DNA from: Ignavibacteriota bacterium | GTDB lineage: Bacteria; Bacteroidota; Ignavibacteria; Ignavibacteriales; Ignavibacteriaceae | Reading direction: 5' to 3' | Assembly: GCA_013285405.1 (NCBI GenBank) | Contig: CP053446.1 | Location: forward strand, 1,401,985-1,465,984 | DNA: 64,000 nt | Shown here: piece after piece, positions 28,166-37,477 of the stretch | How the letters are laid out: each line of letters opens with the position of its first letter | Numbering within the stretch: the stretch's first letter is position 1 | The notes under the pieces: model-generated | Seen by the model: the letters and a program-made list of their open reading frames with translations, nothing else | Databases searched by the model: none | What the model was told of the DNA's origin: nothing | Program-made: the position numbers and the translations under genes

Positions 28166-29233
28166 TCATCTGAAAAACACTTTTCGTATATCTTCGATGT
28201 TGTTAAATGGTCGAGGTGGAGCCAAATAATTTTCGAGGAATTTATAAATCTTCAACCGTATTGAAAGAGCGAGTTTAGTATCCTGCCTGTCGAATGAGTG
28301 ACCACCAGGTAAATCCTGAAATATTTCGTACTCAAAATCTTTGTTTAAAGTTTTTAATGTATCAATCAGCATTTTCACCTCAACTACGTTTACGTCTTCA
28401 TCATTTGTATTTGTATGAATAAGAAGTGGTGTTTCTAGTTTGTATGCATTATGGAGAGGAGATCTTCTTCGATATTCCTCAGGATTTTGTTCAACTGTTT
28501 CCTCGATATGATATTTTGCAGAATAGAGATCAATGTAATCTTTTTCCATATAGCTCAATCTTGTAATCAAATCACTAACCGGAACGCCAGCGAAAGCCAC
28601 ATTATAATTTTCAGGATAATTAAAAATACTCATCAAGCTGATCAAGCCTCCGTGGCTCCACCCAACAATTCCAACTCTTTTCGGATCTACAAATTCATAA
28701 TTGTCCAGCATATACTTTCTGCTAGAATCAACATCATCAATTTCTCTACCACCGTAATCAATTTTTTCATAATGTGATTTACCATAGCCAGTGCTTCCCC
28801 TGTATTCAGCAGAAACAACGACATATTGTTGAGCAATTAATTCTTTCACTATGTGTAAATAATAAGTCGAAAAGTTTGCGTGCACTCCGCTGTGCGGAAA
28901 TACTATCAACGGATATTTTTTGCTGAAGTCAATATCCTTCGGGATGAAAACGTACGACCAGAATTTAACAGGATTGCCGAACGCAGGATCGGTCGTATCA
29001 GTTTCTTTCCATTTCGGTGGGCCCGTTATAAAAATTTTGTCAACGTAAGCAACATCACCAAGTTTTTGAAACCACACAATATCATCAATATTTTTTTCGA
29101 GAACATCTAATCTGTGTTCTAGACTCGCATTGTAGTTAAGAAGTGAATCTAATTTATGAACAAGGATTGTATCCGTTTGCGGGAGAATTGTAGCAGAAGT
29201 TATAAAAGTTAAAAGCAGAATCAATTTTTTCAT
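28166..29233 (-). CDS. Exported S9-family (prolyl oligopeptidase-like) serine hydrolase
   Basis: A 355-residue protein with a signal peptide and an alpha/beta-hydrolase domain. The nucleophile elbow is GWSHGG, the acid is in TNTNDEDV and the catalytic His in PGGHSFD. It lacks the N-terminal propeller of full S9 peptidases, having only about 100 residues before the hydrolase domain. It probably acts on peptides or esters in the periplasm. It follows the FkbM gene by 51 bases. Confidence 0.82.
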   Translation of the reverse strand: MKKLILLLTFITSATILPQTDTILVHKLDSLLNYNASLEHRLDVLEKNIDDIVWFQKLGDVAYVDKIFITGPPKWKETDTTDPAFGNPVKFWSYVFIPKDIDFSKKYPLIVFPHSGVHANFSTYYLHIVKELIAQQYVVVSAEYRGSTGYGKSHYEKIDYGGREIDDVDSSRKYMLDNYEFVDPKRVGIVGWSHGGLISLMSIFNYPENYNVAFAGVPVSDLITRLSYMEKDYIDLYSAKYHIEETVEQNPEEYRRRSPLHNAYKLETPLLIHTNTNDEDVNVVEVKMLIDTLKTLNKDFEYEIFQDLPGGHSFDRQDTKLALSIRLKIYKFLENYLAPPRPFNNIEDIRKVFFR

Positions 29234-29284
29234 TTTGTTTCCTTTTTTGAGGATGATAAATAATTATCAAAAGTACATATATTT

Positions 29285-30127
29285 TTACCATCTCTGATTT
29301 GTGAAAACGACATTAGCTGTTTTGTTTCTAATAATATGATTTAACAATTCATTTTTATTTATCTGTCTTCCGTCGGAGACATGAACGAAAAGGTAATTAT
29401 TCAGAGATTCAACAGATTCAGAGATTGCTTTCTCAATCTTTTTCGAAAAGAGATTTATGCCCAACTCTCTGCAAATCTTAAAAATGATTTTGGACAGAAG
29501 CTTATTCATAAAAGCCTGATGAAAAAAATATTCCGCAAGATATTCTGTATGAAACGAAATAAGAAGCGTTGGATAATTTAATTTCATCAGCTCATTTTTA
29601 ATTGAGGGAAGAAAAAACAGTTCGGCACCCTCGGTATCCATCTTTATAAAATCTGTTTTGGTAATTTTTTCTTTATCAAGAAATTCTTTAAAGGTGATTG
29701 TTTGGACCGTTGCCTTATCATTTCTATCACGAGCTCTTTGGATTAGGCTTGAAGCGGAATCACCAAAAACATTCCGTGAAAATAAAGTTTGAGTTGAGCT
29801 GCTGTTCCATATAGCGAGATTATGACATTTAATTTTATCACTTATCTGCGAATTCAGATTCACATTATATACAAGCTGTTTAAAGATAACGGGATCCGGA
29901 TCGATAGAATGAACAAATGAAGCGAGATGAGCAGCATAAATTGTCAATGGCCCAGCCCAGCTTCCGATATCTAATACAACATCAGATTCTTTAATAAATT
30001 TTTTGAAGACGGAAAAGGACTCTGGTTCCCATTTTCCCGATGCAATATGCTTCCAGATTCTTTCGAATTGAAACGGACTGATTGTAAAATCAAATTCTCC
30101 AATATGGATTTGAAGATTTTCCATCAA
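29285..30127 (-). CDS. FkbM-family methyltransferase
   Basis: A 280-residue SAM-dependent methyltransferase. The SAM-binding loop is VVLDIGSWAGPLTIYAA near residue 50, and the FkbM signature IKMDTEGAE is near 170. The family O-methylates sugars and small molecules. Its place 11 bases after an exported SIMPL protein gene is unusual and does not hint at a substrate. Confidence 0.82.
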   Translation of the reverse strand: MMENLQIHIGEFDFTISPFQFERIWKHIASGKWEPESFSVFKKFIKESDVVLDIGSWAGPLTIYAAHLASFVHSIDPDPVIFKQLVYNVNLNSQISDKIKCHNLAIWNSSSTQTLFSRNVFGDSASSLIQRARDRNDKATVQTITFKEFLDKEKITKTDFIKMDTEGAELFFLPSIKNELMKLNYPTLLISFHTEYLAEYFFHQAFMNKLLSKIIFKICRELGINLFSKKIEKAISESVESLNNYLFVHVSDGRQINKNELLNHIIRNKTANVVFTNQRW

Positions 30128-30138
30128 GGCAAATTATT

Positions 30139-30834
30139 TTATTCTTCAAGCAATTCAAACCGTACCCGTAGCGATACACTCATTTCTACGTAGTGTGGCA
30201 AATCAATCAAAGTTTCACCTGGTCTTGGCGCAGAGATTGCCATTGCATTCCCGGCATCTGACGGATAGTGATGCGAAGTTTCAATACTTATTATTTCTCC
30301 AAGTTTTTTACCAGAGTTCTTTGCGGTCAGTTCGGCTTCTGACTTCGCTTTTACTATCGCTTCCTTTATTCCCTTATCTATCCAGAGATCACTTTCGTCC
30401 GCAATAAATTTTGCATTGTATTCATAAATACCAATAGATAAAAGAGCAAGCTGAATGGGTTCATACTTGATGAAATCATCCAGCCGTAAACTTACGACCT
30501 GTCTTGTCATATATCCCGGAGTTTCTTTTGTAAAAGCAGGTGTTTTTCCAATATATAAAAGTGAATAACCGACATTCGAATCCGCAATCTCAAATTCGTT
30601 AAATAGATTTAATAATTTCTGTTCTAATTTTTTGTGATCATCAAATGCCTTTTTAGGATCTTCGCTTTTTGAACTTAGCGTTAATGAAAAGTAAATTGCA
30701 TCTGCAGGAATCTGTGTAACAGAATAAGTTGAGATAAGAATAGAGGGCTGATCTGAATCCTGAGCAAGCAAAAAACCACTCAGGGATATTAAGATCAAAA
30801 CGATGACAGATAATTTCGTTTGCATAATATGCAC
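30139..30834 (-). CDS. SIMPL-domain (DUF541) periplasmic protein
   Basis: A 231-residue exported protein (signal peptide cut near FLLA) with the SIMPL/DUF541 pattern: VTQIPADAIYFSLTLS near the start, ending in a short beta-strand region VEMSVSLRVRFEL. Related proteins such as YggE counter oxidative stress; the mechanism is unknown. It follows the M1 peptidase by 17 bases, so they are co-transcribed. Confidence 0.8.
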   Translation of the reverse strand: MHIMQTKLSVIVLILISLSGFLLAQDSDQPSILISTYSVTQIPADAIYFSLTLSSKSEDPKKAFDDHKKLEQKLLNLFNEFEIADSNVGYSLLYIGKTPAFTKETPGYMTRQVVSLRLDDFIKYEPIQLALLSIGIYEYNAKFIADESDLWIDKGIKEAIVKAKSEAELTAKNSGKKLGEIISIETSHHYPSDAGNAMAISAPRPGETLIDLPHYVEMSVSLRVRFELLEE

Positions 30835-30851
30835 CTATTATTTGTTATTAA

Positions 30852-32501
30852 TTATTTATTGAGGTTCTTAAATTCTACATCGCTCATCGTAAGCCACTTA
30901 TCCGGATCAATAACTGGTTCCACACCTTCCGGAATTTTTATTGAGCCTGCACCTTCACGCATTTCAACCTTCGTGATTTCACCTTCTAATTTGACTTCAA
31001 CAGGGACGGAGAACGGAAGATTGTTTTCAATTTTCCATTCAAGATAAAGAAAACCATTTTCTATTATTGCTTGAAGAACCGGAAGTTTTGCCTGTCTGAA
31101 ATAAACTTCCCAGAACCAATCGAGCTCACGATCGGAAACCTTCTCCGCAATTTCCAGGAATTCATCTGTTGTTGCAAACCTGCATTGACTTCCATCTGTT
31201 ACTTTTTCCATTTCAGAATCAGGATATGCCCATCTTCTTAAAATCATTTTAAAAGTGTCATCACCAACATAGTACCGCAGCGTATGTAAAACATAAGAAC
31301 CTTTTGAATACATATCGTTTGTATATGCATCACTGCTCGTCATCTCTTTCCGTGGCGCAACTGGCTGTTCGTTCTTCCAGAGTTTCCAGTTCATCATAAA
31401 TGCAAAAGGACTTCTGTCAGATAATTTTTCTTCGATATAAAGTGTCTGCATATAACCGCAAATTGCTTCGTGAATCCAGAAATCGCTCCAGTCTTTTGCA
31501 GTTACCATATTTCCCCACCATTCATGACCAAGCTCGTGATGATGAAGCCAGTCAAATCCAAACTGATCATCTCTGTAACCATATCCGTTTGCAATTATTG
31601 TCTGATGTTCCATTCCAAGATAAGGAGATTCAGCAACTCCATATTTATCTAACCGGAATGGATACGGACCAAGCAACTCCTCATACCATTTTAAATGATC
31701 TAAAAACTCAGAACAATGTTCTCTTGCTTTTTCAATATTTTCTGGAAGAACCCAGATTGTTACGGGAATTTCTTCTCCTGTTATGCTGGTGTATTTGTAT
31801 TGAAGAGTATCGTACGGTGCAATGTTGATAGAAACTCCATAATTATTAATTGGAGTTGAAACAAACCAGCAAAAAGTTTTTGTTCCTTCTTTGTTGTCAA
31901 GAACGTATCTCAACTTTCCATTTGATACACAAATTAAATTTAGCGGAACAGACCAGTTGAGCAAAACAGAATCTGGTTCGTCAGAAGGATGATCTTTGCA
32001 GGGCCACCACGTATCAGCGCCACCACCTTGACAAGTAACTCCAACCCAGTGATCACCATTTTTTGTTTTACCCCACGTGAATCCATCATCCCATGGGGGA
32101 TTTTTTGCAATTCCCGGTTTTCCGTTGTAGTAAATCTTTACTGTGAACGATTGCCCTATTGCTACTTCCTCCGGTAATTGAATCTTTATTTTTCCGTTTT
32201 CGTGTTTAAAAGAAATCTCTTTGGATTCTGTCGGTGAATCCCAAATAATTTTTGTGATTCTGTATTTGTCATCGAGATCAAGAACAAACTCTTTCATATT
32301 TGAAACAGCTTCAACAGTTACACCAACCCAGCCGTTAATTGTTTGCTTGTCAGGATTGATGTTCAGATTAATGTTATAGAACTTAACATCGTACGCAGCC
32401 CATTCGGGAGTGAGCGGACCGCCTGAATCCTGAGAACCGAATTGAGGAAAAAGCGAAGTTGAACAGATGAGTATTATTAGAGAAACAATTATGTGTTTCA
32501 T
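30852..32501 (-). CDS. M1-family aminopeptidase, secreted
   Basis: A 549-residue zinc aminopeptidase with a signal peptide. The zinc site is HELGH at residues 322-326, with the third ligand in WIHEAICGY about 20 residues later. The exopeptidase motif appears as GMEHQT in place of GAMEN. The length is typical of short Bacteroidota M1 enzymes without the C-terminal helical domain. It heads an operon with the SIMPL, FkbM and S9 genes. Likely cleaves N-terminal residues from peptides in the periplasm. Confidence 0.9.
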   Translation of the reverse strand: MKHIIVSLIILICSTSLFPQFGSQDSGGPLTPEWAAYDVKFYNINLNINPDKQTINGWVGVTVEAVSNMKEFVLDLDDKYRITKIIWDSPTESKEISFKHENGKIKIQLPEEVAIGQSFTVKIYYNGKPGIAKNPPWDDGFTWGKTKNGDHWVGVTCQGGGADTWWPCKDHPSDEPDSVLLNWSVPLNLICVSNGKLRYVLDNKEGTKTFCWFVSTPINNYGVSINIAPYDTLQYKYTSITGEEIPVTIWVLPENIEKAREHCSEFLDHLKWYEELLGPYPFRLDKYGVAESPYLGMEHQTIIANGYGYRDDQFGFDWLHHHELGHEWWGNMVTAKDWSDFWIHEAICGYMQTLYIEEKLSDRSPFAFMMNWKLWKNEQPVAPRKEMTSSDAYTNDMYSKGSYVLHTLRYYVGDDTFKMILRRWAYPDSEMEKVTDGSQCRFATTDEFLEIAEKVSDRELDWFWEVYFRQAKLPVLQAIIENGFLYLEWKIENNLPFSVPVEVKLEGEITKVEMREGAGSIKIPEGVEPVIDPDKWLTMSDVEFKNLNK

Positions 32502-32594
32502 TATTTAATAAATCCTGTTGGTGTTGATTGTAAAAATATATAATTCAGGTGATAGTTGTTAGTACACAGAGCCGAGGTCATTAGCACAAAAACA

Positions 32595-32631
32595 AAAGCC
32601 CCGTTCGGCAATTGCCGGATTTCAGGGCTTT
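32595..32631 (-). terminator. Rho-independent terminator
   Basis: The outer stem AAAGCCC / GGGCTTT encloses an inner CGGCAATTGCCG hairpin. On the minus strand it is followed by TTTTGTTTTTG. It lies 14 bases beyond the stop of the T9SS gene at 32646. Confidence 0.75.
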
Positions 32632-32645
32632 AATGTAAGAGAAAA

Positions 32646-34208
32646 CTACTTCAGCAAAATTAATTTCTTAGTAGCTATATAGTTACCCGATGCAAGAGTG
32701 TAGAAGTAAATTCCGCTTGACAGGCCATCTGCCTGAAAAATTACATCATAGCTTCCTGTATTTTGGTACCTGTCAAGAAGTGTTGCTACTTCGCTTCCCA
32801 TTAAATTATAAACCTTTAATGTAACTCTTCCTGATTGTGGAATAGTATATCTTATATTTGTGATTGAGTTGAAAGGGTTGGGATAGTTTTGTTCTAGTTT
32901 GTAAGATAGAAATCCTGGGTTTTCACCCTCTACTGAAGTTACTGTATCTCTTACTGCAATTAAGTTTCTTACGTGGTGTTGAAATGTTGAACTTTGATGC
33001 GTTCCTATATATAGTGTCCCGTCTGAACCAATCGCTGGTGATGTATCATAATCATAATCTTCCAGATCAAGTGTCCATAGAATTTCACCGTCACTGTTCA
33101 GACAATAAAAATATCCGGCAAAAGTTGAACCACAATAAATTTTACCTTCAGCATCACAAACTAATCCGTGGTCAATTAAACTCTCCTCGAAATTACCTGG
33201 TAGTTGAGAGATCCAATTTTCGTTTCCATAATAATCTAACGATACTATAATATTCTTCATATTGGAATTAGTGCGTGTCGAGAATATTACATTACCATCT
33301 TTATCCATTGTTGGAGCAGAGTAATATTCATAATAATTAATCTTGTATCTCCAATTCATAGTACCATCCGGATTGATGCTATACAAAAAAAAATTATTAG
33401 CAGCCGTGCTATCTGTTCCGAAAACATAGATTTTATTTAAATTATCAACCATTGGGGCACCTAAATTATGAGTCGCAAAATTATAAGACCAAATCAATTC
33501 ACCATCAAGCTTTTCTGCATTAAGTGACCCTGGTTCTGTGATATCCGCTCCACCTGTAAAATAGAATATTGTATCACCACCTGTTGAAAAAATAAATGAT
33601 CTCCCTTTCAATCCTTCTATAGTTCTCTTTTCTTTAACTATACCACCTGGGTCAATTATAACAAGAGTATCTCCTGATGGAACATACAGATCACCATTTT
33701 TAGCAATTGTCATATAGCCGTGCACCCAACCCCATACAATATTTTTAATCTGCCACTTTAATTCACCATTTGGTTTCAGAGCATAGATACTACGGTTCCT
33801 TGATCCAAAATATATAGTAGAATCACTTGCAATTATTGGAACAATATTATTTGCAAAGTATGATTCAGTTTCAAATGTCCAGAGGTTCTGTCCTTCTTTG
33901 TCTATTGCATAAAAGAAATTGATTCCTCCTGAGTAAACAGAACTCGTGCCTGTGTACAAAATGTCATTATAGCCTATCACAGGCCCGTAAAATATTCCCA
34001 GAGGCATATCTTTTCTCCAGATAACATTATTTGTACTTGGCCCAACATATTTACTCCTTCCCGTTGCTTGCATATCTCCACGAATAAATGGCCAGGGTGA
34101 GTCTGCTAACGATGGCCAGGGAATATGCTGCTGCTGCTGTGCATTACAGAAAGCAATATATACTAATGTTAACAATATCACTTTCTTTAACGATTTAATT
34201 TTTTTCAT
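32646..34208 (-). CDS. Secreted PQQ-like beta-propeller protein with T9SS sorting tail
   Basis: A 520-residue protein with a signal peptide, then repeated WSYNFATHN/FYAIDKEGQNLWTFET-like blades of a PQQ-like propeller (residues about 40-430). A type IX secretion sorting domain follows (YKLEQNYPNPFN to TKKLILLK). The blades lack the Trp-docking signature of true quinoprotein dehydrogenases, so it is probably a structural or binding propeller on the cell surface. It lies downstream of another T9SS gene in the same direction. Confidence 0.85.
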   Translation of the reverse strand: MKKIKSLKKVILLTLVYIAFCNAQQQQHIPWPSLADSPWPFIRGDMQATGRSKYVGPSTNNVIWRKDMPLGIFYGPVIGYNDILYTGTSSVYSGGINFFYAIDKEGQNLWTFETESYFANNIVPIIASDSTIYFGSRNRSIYALKPNGELKWQIKNIVWGWVHGYMTIAKNGDLYVPSGDTLVIIDPGGIVKEKRTIEGLKGRSFIFSTGGDTIFYFTGGADITEPGSLNAEKLDGELIWSYNFATHNLGAPMVDNLNKIYVFGTDSTAANNFFLYSINPDGTMNWRYKINYYEYYSAPTMDKDGNVIFSTRTNSNMKNIIVSLDYYGNENWISQLPGNFEESLIDHGLVCDAEGKIYCGSTFAGYFYCLNSDGEILWTLDLEDYDYDTSPAIGSDGTLYIGTHQSSTFQHHVRNLIAVRDTVTSVEGENPGFLSYKLEQNYPNPFNSITNIRYTIPQSGRVTLKVYNLMGSEVATLLDRYQNTGSYDVIFQADGLSSGIYFYTLASGNYIATKKLILLK

Positions 34209-34269
34209 AATTTACCTTTATTTATGCGGCGGTTACTTCCCACCGCATTTATTCAATATTTTTAAATTA

Positions 34270-35400
34270 TTATTTAAGCAAAACAAGCTTCCTCATATCT
34301 CTAAATTTGTCTGTTCTTATTTCATAAAAATATATTCCACTTTTGAGACTGCTTCCATTAAACTGTACCTGATGATTTCCTGCGGTTAATACTTCGTTTA
34401 CTAAAACTGCAACTTCTCTTCCAAGTATATCATATACTTTCAGACTAACAAAAGAATTTTCTTTAAGAGAAAATGAGATCTGTGTTGTAGGATTAAAAGG
34501 ATTTGGGTAATTCTGCCTAAGAATGTAATCATAGATTGTTTCATTTGTTGATCCCTTATTCAAACCCACACAGATATTTAACGATTCGGTGTATTCTGAT
34601 CCCCTGTTACCATTAAGTGCTGCAATTTTGTAGTATGCTGTCATCGGTCCGCTAACAGCCAATGTAAAATCAGTGTAATTTGTTATTTGTTTAGAAACTG
34701 TGGCAATCTTACCAAAGGTTCCGGCTGTTGAACCACAACCACTAACTACACTTCTATAAACAGCATACCCTGTCCAATAATCACCTGTATTTGAAGAATG
34801 GTTCCAGCTAATATAAGGATGAGCTCCTGAAGAAGTTAAATTAAAATTATCTGGTGGTAATGGTTCTAACTCGGTCGTAACGGAATCAATCCAAGGCTTT
34901 TGTGCCCAAATTGATGTGGTTGTTGGAAAGAGATTTTGTGTAGAACGATAGTAAAAATTCCCATTTGAAACATTGAAATCAACCGTAACATCTCCTGAAC
35001 CAAAATTCTCTGGTAAGTCAGATGTCCGGTAATCAATATAAAAATAATCTCTTTCTTCAAACTCACCACTTATTTTTTGGTATGCCGTTACCTTATAATT
35101 TCCAAGTCCAAACATATAGGTTGTACTTTGTGCCCAACAAGCCTCCCAATCTAAATGAGCATCAGTAAATGTTATTTGATAAGAGCCTGGGTATTCAGTG
35201 GTTAAATCGTGAACATCATAATATCCTAATTCATCTATTGCATCCCAGCATAAAGTGCTTACTAATTGAACCTCAATTTTTATCTCTGCTCCGGGATTAT
35301 TATTTATCCAAATAATTAGTTCACCTGCAGCTTTATCTTGGGCAATTATTGTTAAGCTTGCCAATACAAAAATTAATGCTGTTATTAATAACTTTTTCAT
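34270..35400 (-). CDS. Secreted Fn3-like protein with T9SS sorting tail
   Basis: A 376-residue exported protein. After the signal peptide the first 170 residues are an unknown beta-rich region with conserved Trp/Tyr; residues about 190-280 look like a fibronectin type III domain (PYISWNHSSNTGDYWTGYAVY). The C terminus is a T9SS domain (RQNYPNPFNP to MRKLVLLK). Probably a surface protein of unknown binding role. Confidence 0.8.
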   Translation of the reverse strand: MKKLLITALIFVLASLTIIAQDKAAGELIIWINNNPGAEIKIEVQLVSTLCWDAIDELGYYDVHDLTTEYPGSYQITFTDAHLDWEACWAQSTTYMFGLGNYKVTAYQKISGEFEERDYFYIDYRTSDLPENFGSGDVTVDFNVSNGNFYYRSTQNLFPTTTSIWAQKPWIDSVTTELEPLPPDNFNLTSSGAHPYISWNHSSNTGDYWTGYAVYRSVVSGCGSTAGTFGKIATVSKQITNYTDFTLAVSGPMTAYYKIAALNGNRGSEYTESLNICVGLNKGSTNETIYDYILRQNYPNPFNPTTQISFSLKENSFVSLKVYDILGREVAVLVNEVLTAGNHQVQFNGSSLKSGIYFYEIRTDKFRDMRKLVLLK

Positions 35401-35978
35401 TTTATCCCTCGTTTTAATTATTTATTAAAATAAATTTTAAGGAAGATTTTAACACTATGTGAAACCGGTTGGATAAAATGTTAAAGATAAGCTAAGCCGT
35501 ATGGAATGATAATCACAATGACATAAAAGAATTGTATAGGAAGAAATTATTTTTTTTTCATCCTCCCAAATTCCGGAATCTCTCGGGCAGAGATAGAGTA
35601 AATTATGTACCAATGAATTGTTCATCAGATAGCTACTCTGAATTAGTTTTGGTTAAAACATAGATAATGATTTTTTGAAAATCAATTGCGTGAACTTTAG
35701 ATTTTAATAAGCCTTGGATTTTTGTAACTTATCCATATTGATTTTTTATTTTTATCTCAGGTAAGTTAGACAGAACCTTACCCTATCCAATCGAGATATA
35801 ATAAAATAATGAAAAGATTTCGCCAGTTTTATAAACAATTCTCAACACACAATTTCCATAGTTATAATTTCAAGGCTTTCACGGCCGCGACGATCTGTGG
35901 GCTGATTTGAAAGTTGTTTACGATTGGTTTTCCCTCGTATAAATGTTATAATGCCACCCACTTTTAAAAATAAATGGA
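35401..35978. other. Gene-free stretch between divergent genes
   Basis: A 578-base gap with strong A/T bias. No coding frame has a plausible start and domain. It separates a minus-strand T9SS gene from a plus-strand isomerase gene and probably holds both promoters. I see no tRNA, repeat or riboswitch in it. Confidence 0.55.
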
Positions 35979-35984
35979 GTGAAA

Positions 35985-36473
35985 ATGGCATTAATGACAA
36001 ACAAAGTCATAACGATTAACTATACATTAAAAGACAAAGAAGGAAACCTGCTTGATTCAACTGATAATGGTGGTCCGTTTTCTTTTATCACCGGAAATAT
36101 GCAGGTTCTTCCCGGACTTGAAGAAGCACTTGTCAGTATGATAATCGGAAGCAAAAAAAATATTAAGCTTGCCGCGGCAGATGCCTACGGCGAGTATGAT
36201 GAAAATGCAATTCAGAAAGTGAACCGCAGCTTGTTTCCTGAAGAAGCCGAACTTGAAACAGGGATGACTTACTTTGCTCACTCACCCGAAGGTCAGCATA
36301 TTCAGTTTGTAATTACAAAAATTGAAAATGATGACATCACAGTAAACTTTAATCATCCTCTTGCAGGAAAAAATTTAGAATTTGATGTAGAACTTCTTGA
36401 TGTGAGAGACGCAACCCCCGAAGAAATTTCACATGGACACGTTCACGGTCCCGGTGGTCATCACCATCACTGA
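35985..36473 (+). CDS. slyD: SlyD-like FKBP peptidyl-prolyl isomerase
   Basis: A 162-residue SlyD-type isomerase. The FKBP start VITINYTLKDKEGNLLDST and the long insert-in-flap domain (IKLAAADAYGEYD ... AHSPEGQHIQ) match. The C-terminal tail HGHVHGPGGHHHH is a histidine-rich metal-binding tail typical of SlyD. The ATG at 35985 has GGAG six bases upstream; a GTG two codons earlier is an alternative. Acts in the cytoplasm as a chaperone and nickel-handling protein in related species. Confidence 0.9.
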   Translation: MALMTNKVITINYTLKDKEGNLLDSTDNGGPFSFITGNMQVLPGLEEALVSMIIGSKKNIKLAAADAYGEYDENAIQKVNRSLFPEEAELETGMTYFAHSPEGQHIQFVITKIENDDITVNFNHPLAGKNLEFDVELLDVRDATPEEISHGHVHGPGGHHHH

Positions 36474-36483
36474 TTCGAGTATG

Positions 36484-36526
36484 TCATTGCGGAGAATCCG
36501 GCATTTGCCGGATGACGAAGCAATCT
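36484..36526. repeat. Dispersed repeat TCATTGCG...GAAGCAATCT, copy 1
   Basis: The ends TCATTGCGG and GAAGCAATCT flank a CCGGCATTTGCCGG hairpin. Related copies with the same ends lie at 37242-37269 (reverse orientation) and 56631-56665. The ends are inversely related (AGATTGCTTC/GAAGCAATCT), as in known short palindromic intergenic repeats. Confidence 0.65.
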
Positions 36527-36632
36527 GAAGTTTAAATTTGGGTGTGCTTCTCCCAACTAAAGGCATGCTTGCGATAACAGAGACAGAAATACTTTACTTC
36601 AAGTTACAACCGAAACAGAAAGTAAAAAACCG

Positions 36633-37050
36633 AGATTAATTAGTGGACTTTTCATTAGCAGAACAGAAGAATGGAAAACACCCAATTATGTTTTCCTCGC
36701 TTTGAAAAAGGAATTTGATTTTCAAGTTGATGTTTGTGCCACATCTGAAAACGCAAAATGTAAAATTTATTTTGATAAATCTGTTGATGGATTAAAAAGA
36801 GAATGGAGCCCGTTTAAATGTTGGATGAATCCTCTATATGGCAGAGAAATTTCAAGATGGATGAAAAAAGCTGCCGATGAAAGCCAACGAGTAGCTTTGG
36901 TTGTTTGTTTAATTCCAAGCAGGACTGATACAAAATGGTGACATGATTGGGTTATGAAATCTTCTGAGATTCGATTTGTATTCGTTTCGGTGATTCAAAA
37001 AACTCGGCACCCCTTCCTTCCTGCATCGTGATTTACTATCCTGAACTGGA
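36633..37050 (+). pseudogene. Decayed phage N6-adenine DNA methyltransferase
   Basis: The frame reads SGLFISRTEEWKTPNYVFLA, then VDVCATSENAKC, then CWMNPLYGREI, the layout of the phage N-6-adenine methyltransferase family (PF05869). The catalytic NPPY is NPLY here. A TGA at 36939-36941 falls where the family has a second Trp, and reading on gives HDWVMKSSEIRF. A frameshift near 36975-36985 then lets a second frame continue with FGDSKNSAPLPSCIVIY, the family's C-terminal motif. No intact start is visible. It is a clear prophage relic. Confidence 0.85.
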
Positions 37051-37241
37051 GAACCCATATAAACTGTCAGTACCAATTATCAGATCAGTTAGTTTTGATA
37101 AATCAAAAATGAAGATGAAATTTTTATCAACATCTGTAAATAATCTGAACAATGACCAATTGTTATAATCATTTGTATTGTAATAAGAAAAAACCTTTCA
37201 CGGATTGTCTGGTCAATGAAAAGAGAGTTTAAATAATTTTA

Positions 37242-37269
37242 AGATTGCTTCGCTCCGCTCGCAATGACA
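37242..37269. repeat. Dispersed repeat TCATTGCG...GAAGCAATCT, copy 2 (reverse)
   Basis: Reads AGATTGCTTCGCTCCGCTCG then CAATGACA, which is the inverse of copy 1. It lies directly before the hydrolase fragment at 37279. Confidence 0.65.
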
Positions 37270-37278
37270 TCCTTTATT

Positions 37279-37314
37279 TCACTTACTCAAAAACTCGCTT
37301 ATCACTTCAAAAAT
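37279..37314 (-). pseudogene. Fragment of alpha/beta-hydrolase 3' end (copy B)
   Basis: On the minus strand it reads FEVISEFLSK followed by TGA. This matches the C terminus FEVIREFLGK of the intact hydrolase at 39742. The upstream part of the gene is absent. A third copy lies at 38464. Confidence 0.65.
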
Positions 37315-37477
37315 TGTAAGTGTTTTTTGATTAACAGAAATACACTTTTCACATTTCTTTTATTTGTTATTCTTTAACTATTGTAATTGAGAAAAATATT
37401 ACCGAAGTTGTGATCGGTTGTAAACTAACAATTCCCATTTCCCCTAAATAACTATTTCAAATAAACAAGGAGGCCTT

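Larger units (their letters stand above)
37169..37477. other. Gene-free stretch with repeat and hydrolase remnant
   Basis: A 309-base gap between the methyltransferase relic and the MddA-like gene. It holds a TCATTGCGA repeat (37242-37269) and a 36-base fragment of a hydrolase 3' end (37279-37314), both described separately. The rest is AT-rich and presumably includes the promoter of the next gene. Confidence 0.55.

Noticed and set aside
34220..34260. ATGCGG...CCGCAT hairpin between two T9SS genes
   Set aside because: The stem has a mismatch and no T-tract on the relevant strand, so a terminator call is not supported.
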